Notes: generated by a model not told the origin, from the letters alone. Shown: positions 15,134-23,544, counted from the first letter of the stretch. The stretch is DNA of 44,465 nucleotides from Nocardia salmonicida NBRC 13393 (GCF_001613085.1 NZ_BDBR01000064.1:1-44465); one strand, 5' to 3'. Numbers and translations: made by a program.

Positions 15134-16234
15134 TCAGTCGGCGATTTCGCGGCACGCGCGATAGAAGTCGGCCCAGTCGGGACGCTCCCGGACGACGGCC
15201 TCGAGGTATTCGGTCCAGATCACGGTGTCGGCCACCGGGTCTTTGATCACCGACCCGAGCACAGCGCCCGCGATGTCGGAGGCGCGCAGGACGCCGTCGC
15301 CGAAGTGGGCGGACAGGGCGAGGCCGTTGGTGATCACCGAGATCGCCTCGGCGGTGGACAGGGTGCCCGAGGGGGATTTGAGTTTGGTACGGCCGTCGGC
15401 GGTGATGCCGGAGCGCAGCTCACGGAAGACCCGCACCACGCGACGGACTTCCTCGGCGGCGGCGGGCACGGTCGGCAATTCCAGTGCGGCGCCCAGCTGT
15501 TCGACGCGACGGCTGACGATGGCGACCTCGGAATCCTCGTCGGCGGGCAGCGGCAACACCACGGTGTTGAAGCGCCGGCGCAGCGCGGAGGAAAGATCGT
15601 TCACGCCGCGGTCGCGGTCGTTGGCGGTGGCGATGACGTTGAAACCCTTGGCCGCCTGCACTTCTCCACCGAGCTCGGGAACCGGCAGGGTCTTCTCGGA
15701 CAGGATGGTGATCAGCGCGTCCTGCACATCCGAGGGGATGCGGGTGAGCTCTTCGATGCGGGCGATGGCGCCGGTGCGCATGGCGGTCATCACCGGCGAC
15801 GCGACCAGAGCGGCATCGCTGGGTCCCTCGGCGAGCAGGCGGGCGTAGTTCCAGCCGTAGCGGATCGCTTCCTCCGCGGTGCCGGAGGTGCCCTGCACGA
15901 GCAGCGTCGACTCCCCGCTGATCGCGGCCGCGAGATGTTCCGACACCCAGGTTTTGGCGGTGCCGGGTACGCCGAGCAGCAGCAGCGCGCGGTCGGTGGC
16001 GAGGGTGGCGACCGCCACCTCCATCAGCCTGCGCGGGCCGACGTACTTGGGCGTGATCACGGTGCCGTCGTCCAGGGTGCCACCGAGAACGTAGGTGACC
16101 ACCGCCCACGGCGACAGTTTCCAGGACGGCGGACGCACGCGGTCGTCGACGCGGCTCAGGGCGGCCAACTCGTCGGCGAAGGCCTGTTCGGCGTGGGGAC
16201 GCAGCAGGGTGGTCGACGGTTCGGTGGTGGTCAT
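15134..16234 (-). CDS. MoxR-type AAA+ ATPase
   Basis: A 366-aa AAA+ ATPase of the MoxR/YehL group, a cytosolic oligomeric remodelling motor that works with VWA proteins. Seen: Walker A GVPGTAKT (88-95); a Walker B region IARIEELTRIPSDVQDAL (158 onward) where the usual Asp-Glu reads Glu-Glu (161-162); sensor 1 in NVIATAND (199-206); and the arginine-finger region SSALRRRF. Its ATG overlaps the SWIM gene stop (ATGA), and GAGGAGC precedes it, so the two products are made together. It is the ATP-driven core of the four-gene module; the client is unknown. Confidence 0.93.
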   Translation of the reverse strand: MTTTEPSTTLLRPHAEQAFADELAALSRVDDRVRPPSWKLSPWAVVTYVLGGTLDDGTVITPKYVGPRRLMEVAVATLATDRALLLLGVPGTAKTWVSEHLAAAISGESTLLVQGTSGTAEEAIRYGWNYARLLAEGPSDAALVASPVMTAMRTGAIARIEELTRIPSDVQDALITILSEKTLPVPELGGEVQAAKGFNVIATANDRDRGVNDLSSALRRRFNTVVLPLPADEDSEVAIVSRRVEQLGAALELPTVPAAAEEVRRVVRVFRELRSGITADGRTKLKSPSGTLSTAEAISVITNGLALSAHFGDGVLRASDIAGAVLGSVIKDPVADTVIWTEYLEAVVRERPDWADFYRACREIAD

Positions 16235-19149
16235 CGCAGCTCCTCGAGCATGGTGGCGCGATCGGTGAGATCGTGCGCGAGTCGGTGGAATGCCTGTTGC
16301 CAGGCGGGGTCTTCGGTGGTGTCGGCGAGCGCGGTGACACGCGAGGCGAGCTCGACAGGAAGGTGGACGCTCGCCGCGGTGAGCAGCGCCCTGTCGGTGT
16401 ACACGCCCGCGCTGGCATGCGGCTGACGCGCGGTGGTGCGGGCGCGCTCGCCGAACAGACGCAGCACATGGTCGGCCACGGGTTGCGGCCACGGGTGATC
16501 GAGGCCGGGCAGGATCGCGTGCAGCTCGTTGAGCTGGTGCGCGTCGAGATCGAGCACGTGCTCGATCCGGTCGGCGGCCTCGAGCAGGGTGAACAGTTCG
16601 CGACGCCGCAGCACTGCCTGCTCGGTCGGCGTCGCGTGGGCGAACAGCGCACGCGCCCACGCGGTATCGCGCTGGGCGAGCGTGGCATCGACCCAGCCGT
16701 CCACGATCGCCTTGGCATAGCGAGGCGGCAGCGCCAGGGTCAGCGCGGCGGCGGCGGTGTTCTCGCCGGTGGAGCGCACGATCGGAGCCCACGCGGTGAG
16801 TGGAGTCGCGGCGATCGCCTGGTGCAGGGTCGTGATCGTCGAATCTGGAGTGTCCCAGCGCAGTTTCGCCTGATCGGTCGCGTCGGTGATCCCGTCGCGC
16901 CGTGCCTGCGCGTCGAGTTCCGCGGGCACCGTCACTTCGACGGTGCCGTCGTTGTCCACCCGAATCCACGACGCCACCAGGACTGCCATCCGTCGCCCGA
17001 AAGCGGCGTCCGGGAGCTTGTTCAGCAGCGTCGTCGCGGCGCGCCGGACATCGCCGCGCCGATCGTCGAGGGCCCGCTCGAGCAATGCTTCGTCGGCCGA
17101 ACTCAGCCCGTCCTCGAGCAACGCCAGCAGTTCCGCCTTGACCGGCCCCGACTCCTTCGACCACGCCGCGGTCAGCACGGTCAGTGCGGCGGCGCGATCT
17201 GCCCGGCGAGTACGCGCGAACCAATCCTTTCGTTCGCCGGAGGTCCCGAACAACCAGACATCGTGGGCAGCGGGCGCTTCCGGCTCGGTAGTGGTGCTCG
17301 AGTCGGTGTGGGTGGCGCCCGAAAGAGATGTGGACGCGTCGACAGGGAATTCGTCGACCAGCTTCGCCCAGGCCGGGTTGCGGGCGGCGAGCCAGCGTCC
17401 ACGGCGGCCTGCCAGCCGCAGCAGCGGAGCCCGCAGCGTGGTGTCGGAGGCAGCGGAGAGCGCCTGGACGCACAGCACATCGGGGAGCCGGAAGTCGAAA
17501 GGTGCTGCCGAGGCGAACCATTCGGTAAGGAACGGGGACTTGTCCGCGAGCAGGCGGCTGAGACGGTCGGCGGCGGGTCGGGGGAGCAGCGGGCGTGGAT
17601 CATCCACGGCGGGTTCGGGTTTCGCCGCAGTGCGGGGGAGCTGTCCGCCGCGCAGGTAGAGGTCTTGCAAGGCGGCGGTGTGGAGCAGCCGGGTGGCTGG
17701 TTCGCCCGCGTGCTGCGGTACCGCGGTGGCGACCGCGGAGTCGAGGTGGACGCCGTCGGCACTGCGGCGGGCGGTGCCGAGCAGGGCCACCGAGACGAGT
17801 TCGGCCAGCGCGGGGGTGGGGGTCGTCTCCGTGGGGAATTCGGTTTCCAGGTCGTGCACCTCGCCCGCGCTGAGAACCGAGATCGGGTCGAAGCCGTCGG
17901 CTCGCCACTCGCCGCACACCGTCACCGGGTGACCACCCGCGACGGCGATCAGCCGCCACGGGCGGACGCCGGCCCGCAGTGGCAGCGCGGTGCCGTCGGT
18001 GGCGACGAGCTGCCAACCGTTCTCGTCGAGCACCGGCACGACCTCGGTGAGCAGCGCGGGCCAGGAGCGCAGCCACGGATCATCGCTCAACGCGCCGGCG
18101 TAGGCGTCCAACACGTCGTCGATCGTGGTGCCTCCGACAGCGGGCACGGTCGTGAAGGGTTCGGGTACGCCGTGGCGGGCGCCCCACTGCACGCGCAAGG
18201 ATGCCGCGCCGGGGTAATAGTGCAGTTCGGCGTCCACCTCGCTACCGGGCGCGGGCACCTCGCCGGTGAAATTCGGTGTGGCGAAGGAATGTTCGATGAG
18301 CAGGGCCCATCGTCCGCTACCGCGACCGCGCAGCCAGGTACGACGGGTGTGCAGTCGTTCTTCCTCGCTGGTCCGCATGCCGAGTACCAGCCAGCGATCC
18401 CGGACGGCCGGCTCGGTCAGGACCGCCTCGGCCGACGTCGGGTAGCCGACGTGGGTGCGAATGCCCGCTTGCAGCGGCTCGGGTAGGGCATCGATCCTGC
18501 GATGGGCCAGAACCAGCAGGTGCAGGCGGCCGTACTCGCGCAGCAGCAGCTCGGGCCAGTGCTCGGTGGTGACGACCGCGGTGGGCAACCTGCGCAGGGT
18601 CTCCGCGATCCGAGGCGCCTGGGCATCGACCATCCGCGCCGCGATCGACTCGTACGCGGCGAACGAACGGTCGGTCTGAGCCAGTCCGGTCCGGATCTGG
18701 TCGGTCAGCCAGACCTCCAGTTCGGTGAGCCCGGCGGTGACGCGGGTCCGTCGCTGCTCGACGGAAGCCTGCGACGGCGTGCTCGCGGCCTTGGCCTTGG
18801 GTGGGGCGGCCGCCTTCGCGGCCCGCCCCGCCAACCACTCGGCCGCGAAATCGGCGGGAGCATCCCGCGCGGGCGCCTGGCCGCTCGACCATGTGAGCAA
18901 CAATGACAGCGTGTGCTTACAGGGGAACTTGCGGCTCGGGCACGAACACTTGTACGCGGGCCCGTCCAGGTCGACGATCGCCTGATACGGCTTGGCTCCA
19001 CTGCCCTGACAAAGCCCCCACACCGCATTCCCGGCGGTGCCCGTCTCACGCCAGCGACCGGCCAGCTTGCGTGCGGCAGCCAGCGAGCTCGCGTCGGGCG
19101 CCAGCGCGCGGACCTGGTCCTCGGTCCACGGCGTGCGTTGCTCGGTCAT
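16231..19149 (-). CDS. SWIM zinc-finger protein with C-terminal DUF5691-like region
   Basis: First gene of the MoxR module, 972 aa. A SWIM zinc finger is visible as C68-x-C70-x6-C77-x-H79 (YKCSCPSRKFPCKH), a fold that binds DNA or protein. A basic Ala/Lys linker (about 110-145) is followed by a long domain to about 470. The remaining 500 residues are helical-repeat-like (ERALDDRRGDVRRAATTLLNKLP) and resemble DUF5691, which elsewhere is often a separate neighbouring gene, so this appears to be a fusion. ATG 19149 is preceded by GGGGGAA; the in-frame extension to 19200 lacks a site. The role, perhaps recognition of target or nucleic acid, is inferred. Confidence 0.88.
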   Translation of the reverse strand: MTEQRTPWTEDQVRALAPDASSLAAARKLAGRWRETGTAGNAVWGLCQGSGAKPYQAIVDLDGPAYKCSCPSRKFPCKHTLSLLLTWSSGQAPARDAPADFAAEWLAGRAAKAAAPPKAKAASTPSQASVEQRRTRVTAGLTELEVWLTDQIRTGLAQTDRSFAAYESIAARMVDAQAPRIAETLRRLPTAVVTTEHWPELLLREYGRLHLLVLAHRRIDALPEPLQAGIRTHVGYPTSAEAVLTEPAVRDRWLVLGMRTSEEERLHTRRTWLRGRGSGRWALLIEHSFATPNFTGEVPAPGSEVDAELHYYPGAASLRVQWGARHGVPEPFTTVPAVGGTTIDDVLDAYAGALSDDPWLRSWPALLTEVVPVLDENGWQLVATDGTALPLRAGVRPWRLIAVAGGHPVTVCGEWRADGFDPISVLSAGEVHDLETEFPTETTPTPALAELVSVALLGTARRSADGVHLDSAVATAVPQHAGEPATRLLHTAALQDLYLRGGQLPRTAAKPEPAVDDPRPLLPRPAADRLSRLLADKSPFLTEWFASAAPFDFRLPDVLCVQALSAASDTTLRAPLLRLAGRRGRWLAARNPAWAKLVDEFPVDASTSLSGATHTDSSTTTEPEAPAAHDVWLFGTSGERKDWFARTRRADRAAALTVLTAAWSKESGPVKAELLALLEDGLSSADEALLERALDDRRGDVRRAATTLLNKLPDAAFGRRMAVLVASWIRVDNDGTVEVTVPAELDAQARRDGITDATDQAKLRWDTPDSTITTLHQAIAATPLTAWAPIVRSTGENTAAAALTLALPPRYAKAIVDGWVDATLAQRDTAWARALFAHATPTEQAVLRRRELFTLLEAADRIEHVLDLDAHQLNELHAILPGLDHPWPQPVADHVLRLFGERARTTARQPHASAGVYTDRALLTAASVHLPVELASRVTALADTTEDPAWQQAFHRLAHDLTDRATMLEELR

Positions 19150-19265
19150 CGGATTCCCCCGTTCTCTGTTCGCCGAATATCTACCGCAACCCACCGACAA
19201 CTAGCGGCGTCGGCGGCGAAGCCGGTGGAAAATGCTGGCGCTGTGGCAATTTCGCGCTCCAGCAC

Positions 19266-19359
19266 TTGCTATGAACTGAGATGTCTCGTATTCTGACCTG
19301 TTCGGCACCGCCCGGACCACCCGCGCTGCTCGACGCAGCGTAACGCGGGTGTGAACACC
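19266..19359 (+). promoter_or_regulatory. Promoter and structured leader in divergent gap
   Basis: This lies in the roughly 400-nt gap between the SWIM operon and the Rad50-like gene. TTGCTA (19266-19271), a 17-nt spacer and TATTCT (19289-19294) make a good housekeeping promoter reading right. Just downstream are nested inverted repeats: CACCCGCG (19318-19325) with CGCGGGTG (19344-19351), CGCTGC (19324-19329) with GCAGCG (19335-19340), and GGTGT-GA-ACACC (19348-19359). A transcript from here would have a leader of about 240 nt. No ORF or other feature is evident in the rest of the gap. Confidence 0.4.
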
Positions 19360-19550
19360 TCATCGAGCTGCCCGCCGGGGTGGGCGAGGGGTGGACATCG
19401 AGGTCCCGCCGTGGCGCCGCGATGGCCATTCCACTCCCGCGGGCAGATTCGCTGAGGGCCTGCGCATCCCCTGGGCGAACTTCCGGCGATCGGGTAGCGT
19501 TTCTGTCAGAATCGCGGCGTCGCGCGCCGACGCAAAGGGGGATGTCGCCA

Positions 19551-22061
19551 GTGTGCTCGGATCGGATCGCCGAGGTGGTCGCGCGCGAGCTCGCCGCCGA
19601 CCCGGCAGTGGAGGAACGGGTCGCCGAATGCGTGCTTGCCGCGCTCACAACTGTCGACGGTGATTCGGCCGCACAGGATTCCGGTGATACCGGGGTCTTT
19701 CTGCGGTCGATCACCGTGCAGGGCTTCCGTGGGATCGGGCCGGCGGCGACGCTGCGATTGAATCCGGGACCCGGTCTGACGTTGGTGGTAGGTCGCAACG
19801 GCAGCGGGAAGTCGAGTTTCGCCGAAGCCGCCGAATTCGCGTTGACCGGCGGAAATCGGCGCTGGGACGGACGATCGACCGCATGGCGGGAGGGCTGGCG
19901 TAACCTGCACGAACCCGATACGGCCCGGATCGATGTCGAGCTGCTCACCGCGGGCGAGGAGCCGCAGGTCTCCGTCGCCACCCTGTGGGACGAGAGTGCG
20001 GAACTGGCCGACGCGCAGTGGACCGAGCGGCGCGGAGCCGAACCGGCGACAGCGGTGGACCCGCACGTACAGCGGCAACGGCTCGATCTGTACCGGCCGT
20101 TCCTGTCCTACAGCGAGCTCGGCGCGCTCGTCGACGGGAAGCCGAGCGACCTGTTCGACGCGCTGCATCGCCTGCTCGGCCTTGACGAGTTGGCCGCGGC
20201 TGCCGAACAGATCCGATTGCGCAAGCTCGAACTCGAACGCGCCGTGAAGGATTCGCGCCAGTCCCACGCCGACCTACTGGTCGAGCTCGCCGAGGCCGAT
20301 GACGAACGCGCGCACGGTGTGGCCGACCTGCTGCGCACCCCGGACCCCGATCTCGACGCGGTGGCGGGCGCGGTAGCCGACTCGGTCCTCGGCATCGACG
20401 GGCCGGAGGGTTTGCGCGCGATCCTGCGGCTGACATTGCCCGATACCGTGCAGGTCGCCGCCACGGCGGATCGGCTCGCCGAAGCGGCCCGGAACGTGGC
20501 GCGCCACGCGACCGTCGACTCCGATGCCGATCTGCGAGTTCTCGCCTTGCTCACGCGGGCACGCGAACACGTCACCGCGTCGGGTTCGTGCCCCTGCCCG
20601 GTCTGCGGACGCGACGAACTCGACGCCGACTGGATCACTGCCGCGGATTCCGAAATCGCTTACCGTACCGAGGAACTCGCCGCTCTGCAGGCGGCCACGG
20701 CGGAGTTCGACGCCGCTCTCGTGGCGGCCCGCAACCTGCTGGGAGAGCGGCCGGTCGAGCTCGGCTCGGCAACCGCGGGCCGCTCGAATCCGGTGCGGAC
20801 CTTCGAACCGACACCAGGCCGAGCGAATCACCCTGCGGGGCCATCTCATTCGTACGCTGCCTCGGACTCGTTGCGTAATCGGCGCGAAATCGTAGGGCAG
20901 CTCTGGTCGGAGTGGGCCGAGCTCGCCACAGCCGACGAGGATCAGCTCCCGGATCGGCTGCGCGCGATCCATGCCGAGCTCAGCATGGAACTCGATGCAC
21001 TGCAACGGGATACGCGGACCGAGCTGGATCGCCTGGATACGGTGTGGTCGCCGCTGGTCCCGCGCATCCTCGCCTGGCTCGACCCCGCCCGCGCCGTCGC
21101 CGACCACGCGAGTGAACTGCGGGTCGTGAAGAAGGCGGCGGACTGGCTCAAGTCGGCGACGGCGACGATTCGTGAGGAGCGGATGCGGCCACTGGAGACC
21201 ACGGCGCGCTGGGTGTGGAGCACTCTGCGCCAGCAGAGCAATGTGGAGCTGGGCGCGATTCGGTTGCAGGGCAGCGTGGGGACGGCACGGCGGGTGCTGC
21301 TCGATGTCACCGTCGACGAAGTGGACGGCGCGGCGCTCGGGGTGATGAGCCAGGGGGAGCTGCACGCGCTCGGACTGTCGCTGTTCCTGCCGCGAGCCAC
21401 GGTGGAGCACAGCCCTTTCCGGTTCGTGATGATCGACGACCCGGTGCAGGCGATGGATCCGGCGAAGGTCGACGGGCTGGCCAGGGTGCTCGCCGAAGTG
21501 GCGGGGACGCGGCAGGTGGTGGTGTTCACCCACGACGAGCGGCTCGCCGAGGCGGTGCGTCGCATGCAGCTCGACGCGACCGTGCTCGAAGTCCAGCGCC
21601 GCGAGCGTTCGATTGTCGAGGTCAGGGTGACCGGCGACCCGGTCCGCCGCTACCTCGACGACGCCCGATCCCTGCTCCGCACGCCGCAGCTGCCCGCCGC
21701 CATCGCCGATGAACTCGTCGCGACCTGTTGCCGTTCGGCGATCGAGGCGGCCGGGCTGGCGAAGGCCCGCCAGGAACTGCTGGCGGGCGGTCTCGAACAC
21801 GGCGAAGTGGAGCGGCGCGTGCGCAACGCGCACACCACCCGCGCCATGATCACCCTCGCCATCATGGGTGTCGGCGCCCGCGTGGACGACCTGAACAAGC
21901 ACCTGAGCGCGGTCGGCGGACGTTGGCTCGTCGGCGTCCTCCGCGATGCCACCGCGGGAGCGCACGTGCCGATCGATCGGCCGATGCGTGAATTGATCAC
22001 CGACACCGAACGATTCATCACCTGGCTGCGAGCCCACGAGCCGAACACGGTGCGAACGTGA
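19551..22061 (+). CDS. Rad50/SMC-like ATPase with CxCxxC hook motif
   Basis: About 836 aa, ABC-type DNA-repair ATPase architecture. The N-terminal part has a helical cap, then SITVQGFRGIG and Walker A GRNGSGKSS. The middle is coiled-coil-rich (about 220-590) and is broken by SCPCPVCGRDELD, with Cys near 347, 349 and 352, recalling the Rad50 zinc hook. The C-terminal part holds the signature-like MSQGELHALGLSLFLPRA, Walker B FRFVMIDDPVQAMD and the H-loop VVVFTHDERLAEAV, then an extra helical tail of about 170 residues. Such proteins tether or process DNA. GTG 19551 is chosen because AAAGGGGG ends 9 nt before it; ATG 19542 abuts that site. No nuclease partner gene lies next to it. Confidence 0.88.
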   Translation: MCSDRIAEVVARELAADPAVEERVAECVLAALTTVDGDSAAQDSGDTGVFLRSITVQGFRGIGPAATLRLNPGPGLTLVVGRNGSGKSSFAEAAEFALTGGNRRWDGRSTAWREGWRNLHEPDTARIDVELLTAGEEPQVSVATLWDESAELADAQWTERRGAEPATAVDPHVQRQRLDLYRPFLSYSELGALVDGKPSDLFDALHRLLGLDELAAAAEQIRLRKLELERAVKDSRQSHADLLVELAEADDERAHGVADLLRTPDPDLDAVAGAVADSVLGIDGPEGLRAILRLTLPDTVQVAATADRLAEAARNVARHATVDSDADLRVLALLTRAREHVTASGSCPCPVCGRDELDADWITAADSEIAYRTEELAALQAATAEFDAALVAARNLLGERPVELGSATAGRSNPVRTFEPTPGRANHPAGPSHSYAASDSLRNRREIVGQLWSEWAELATADEDQLPDRLRAIHAELSMELDALQRDTRTELDRLDTVWSPLVPRILAWLDPARAVADHASELRVVKKAADWLKSATATIREERMRPLETTARWVWSTLRQQSNVELGAIRLQGSVGTARRVLLDVTVDEVDGAALGVMSQGELHALGLSLFLPRATVEHSPFRFVMIDDPVQAMDPAKVDGLARVLAEVAGTRQVVVFTHDERLAEAVRRMQLDATVLEVQRRERSIVEVRVTGDPVRRYLDDARSLLRTPQLPAAIADELVATCCRSAIEAAGLAKARQELLAGGLEHGEVERRVRNAHTTRAMITLAIMGVGARVDDLNKHLSAVGGRWLVGVLRDATAGAHVPIDRPMRELITDTERFITWLRAHEPNTVRT

Positions 22062-22110
22062 GCGGCGCGGCCGGACCGCCGCGTGGTCTCGCCGTTGCGG
22101 TGAGGTCGTC

Positions 22111-22536
22111 GTGAATCGCCGTGGCAGGCCGGCTCGCGCGAAGTTCACCCCGAGGCCGTCGGTGGCGCAGCGGCTGGAAGCGGCCGAGAATCTGCTGGAC
22201 GGGTCGGTGTCGGATGCCGGCGGGGTGTGGTCGCGGGCGGTGGCGTGGATTCTGCGGTTGGCGCTCGAGCAGGCGGTGGATCAGCTGTGGGCGCAGGTGG
22301 CGCCGGAGCTGATGCGGTGTCCGATGCGGGCTCAGCTGCTCGCGTTGCGGGTGTACGCGGGGCCCGAGACCGCTGGTCAGGTCGGTGCGCTGTGGGCGGC
22401 GCTGTCGCGGGCGGCGCATCATCTCGACTACGAGATGGCGCCGAGTGTCACCGATCTCCGGCGTTGGCGGGATCAGACCGCCGAGCTGGCGCGAGCGTTG
22501 GAGCTCGCGCCCCTCGCCCACCAGCCGTTCGGGTGA
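22111..22536 (+). CDS. Hypothetical protein, 141 aa, partner of Rad50-like gene
   Basis: Not recognised. It is predicted mostly helical, with a basic N-terminus (NRRGRPARAKFTPRPS) and then amphipathic helices (AENLLDGSV, WILRLALEQAVDQLWAQV, AALSRAAHHLDYEM). It starts at GTG 22111 with GGTGAGG 5 nt before it, 49 nt after the Rad50-like stop and in the same direction, so it is probably cotranscribed and may act with that ATPase. HHLDYE together with regular helices could fit a HEPN-like or DNA-binding helical bundle, but the usual RX4-6H motif is not clear; no function is assigned. Confidence 0.7.
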   Translation: MNRRGRPARAKFTPRPSVAQRLEAAENLLDGSVSDAGGVWSRAVAWILRLALEQAVDQLWAQVAPELMRCPMRAQLLALRVYAGPETAGQVGALWAALSRAAHHLDYEMAPSVTDLRRWRDQTAELARALELAPLAHQPFG

Positions 22537-22605
22537 TCGGCGAAGGGTAGTCATGGTGGACCTGGGGTGCGCGGGGTGGCCGCCGGGTCCGGCAGGATGT
22601 GCGGC

Positions 22606-22992
22606 ATGGGTGAAGTGAAACCGTGTCCGTGCCGCCGTGGTGAGCCGTTCGATGCCTGCTGCGGACCGATCCTCGCCGGCAAGCCCGCGCCGACCGCGGA
22701 AACGCTGATGCGCTCGCGCTACACCGCCTACGTCGTGGGCGATGTGGACTATCTGCTGCGCTCCTGGCATCCCAGCACCCGCCCCGCCGACCTCGGACTC
22801 GACGCGGACCAGCGCTGGCTGTTCCTCGAGATCGTCGGCACCCAGCGCGGCGGCCCGTTCGACGACAACGGCACCGTCGAATTCATCGCCCACTACAAGC
22901 TCGACGGCACGCGCGACGCGATGCACGAGCTGAGCACCTTCGTCCGGGTCGACGGCGCGTGGGTCTATCTCGACGGCACGTTCCAGGTCTGA
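22606..22992 (+). CDS. YchJ-family SEC-C motif protein
   Basis: UPF0225/YchJ family, 128 aa. An N-terminal SEC-C zinc motif (PCPCRRGEPFDACCGP) is followed by the YchJ NTF2-like domain (LMRSRYTAYVVGDVDYLLRSWHPSTRP). Biochemical role unknown; SEC-C motifs bind zinc and mediate protein contacts. ATG 22606 is chosen because CAGG lies about 9 nt before it; an in-frame ATG is present at 22597. It is followed after 18 nt by a SelW-like gene in the same direction. Confidence 0.9.
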   Translation: MGEVKPCPCRRGEPFDACCGPILAGKPAPTAETLMRSRYTAYVVGDVDYLLRSWHPSTRPADLGLDADQRWLFLEIVGTQRGGPFDDNGTVEFIAHYKLDGTRDAMHELSTFVRVDGAWVYLDGTFQV

Positions 22993-23010
22993 ACCAGGGA
23001 TACTGCTGTC

Positions 23011-23286
23011 GTGCCCCGCATCGCGATCGAGTACTGCACCCAATGCCGCTGGCTGCTGCGAGCGAGCTGGATGGCGCAGGAACTGCTCACCACGTTCGCC
23101 ACCGAGCTCGGCGAGGTGGCGCTGGTTCCCGGCCAGGGCGGCATCTTCCGCATCACCCTCGACGGCGAACAGCTCTGGGAACGCAAGGCCGACGGCGGCT
23201 TTCCCGACATCGCCGTCCTCAAACAGCGGGTCCGCGACCGGATCGCCCCCGAGCGCGACCTCGGCCACTCCGACCGCCGCGACTGA
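23011..23286 (+). CDS. SelT/SelW/SelH-family (Rdx) thioredoxin-like protein
   Basis: Small cytosolic redox-fold protein (91 aa) of the selenoprotein W family. The redox motif is C-T-Q-C at the start (IEYCTQCRW), i.e. the Cys form in place of selenocysteine. The conserved second half is GGIFRITLDGEQLWERKADGGFPD. It starts at GTG 23011 with CAGGGA upstream. It follows the YchJ gene closely and is probably cotranscribed. Physiological partner unknown. Confidence 0.9.
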   Translation: MPRIAIEYCTQCRWLLRASWMAQELLTTFATELGEVALVPGQGGIFRITLDGEQLWERKADGGFPDIAVLKQRVRDRIAPERDLGHSDRRD

Positions 23287-23322
23287 CGTCCGAGCGGCGG
23301 ACGCGCATTCCGGTCGACGAGG

Positions 23323-23544
23323 TCAGCAGCAGCCGCCACCACCGCAGCAACCGCCGCCTGCCGGACGGGGCGCGGGCGCCGGGGCAGACGCCGACCCGCG
23401 GCCCACCGCGGCGAAGGTGGTGAGCAGTTTGACGGTGTCATCGTGGCCGGCGGGGCACGCGGCGGGGTCCGAGGACTGGGCCATCGGCCGGTTGACGTCG
23501 AACGTGTCGCCGCAGGAACGACACCGGAAGCTGTAGTTCGGCAT
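23323..23544 (-). CDS. FmdB-like zinc ribbon protein with Cys/Gly tail
   Basis: A 73-aa protein of the FmdB/CxxC putative regulatory family. The N-terminal zinc ribbon (MPNYSFRCRSCGDTF) has a second Cys and a His provided by AACPAGHDD. An Ala/Pro linker leads to an unusual C-terminal tail of two Cys pairs spaced by glycines (GGGCCGGGGCC), which could bind metal. It is convergent with the SelW-like gene. Function unknown. Confidence 0.88.
   Translation of the reverse strand: MPNYSFRCRSCGDTFDVNRPMAQSSDPAACPAGHDDTVKLLTTFAAVGRGSASAPAPAPRPAGGGCCGGGGCC

Noticed and set aside
16273..18486. A 737-codon frame opposite the SWIM protein gene
   Set aside because: Composition (Gly, Arg, Gln, Val-rich) and absence of motifs mark it as a shadow; the SWIM gene has a Zn motif and a ribosome site.
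23032..23046. Possible selenocysteine codon in the SelW-like gene
   Set aside because: Both redox positions are ordinary Cys codons (C-T-Q-C); no in-frame TGA is present.
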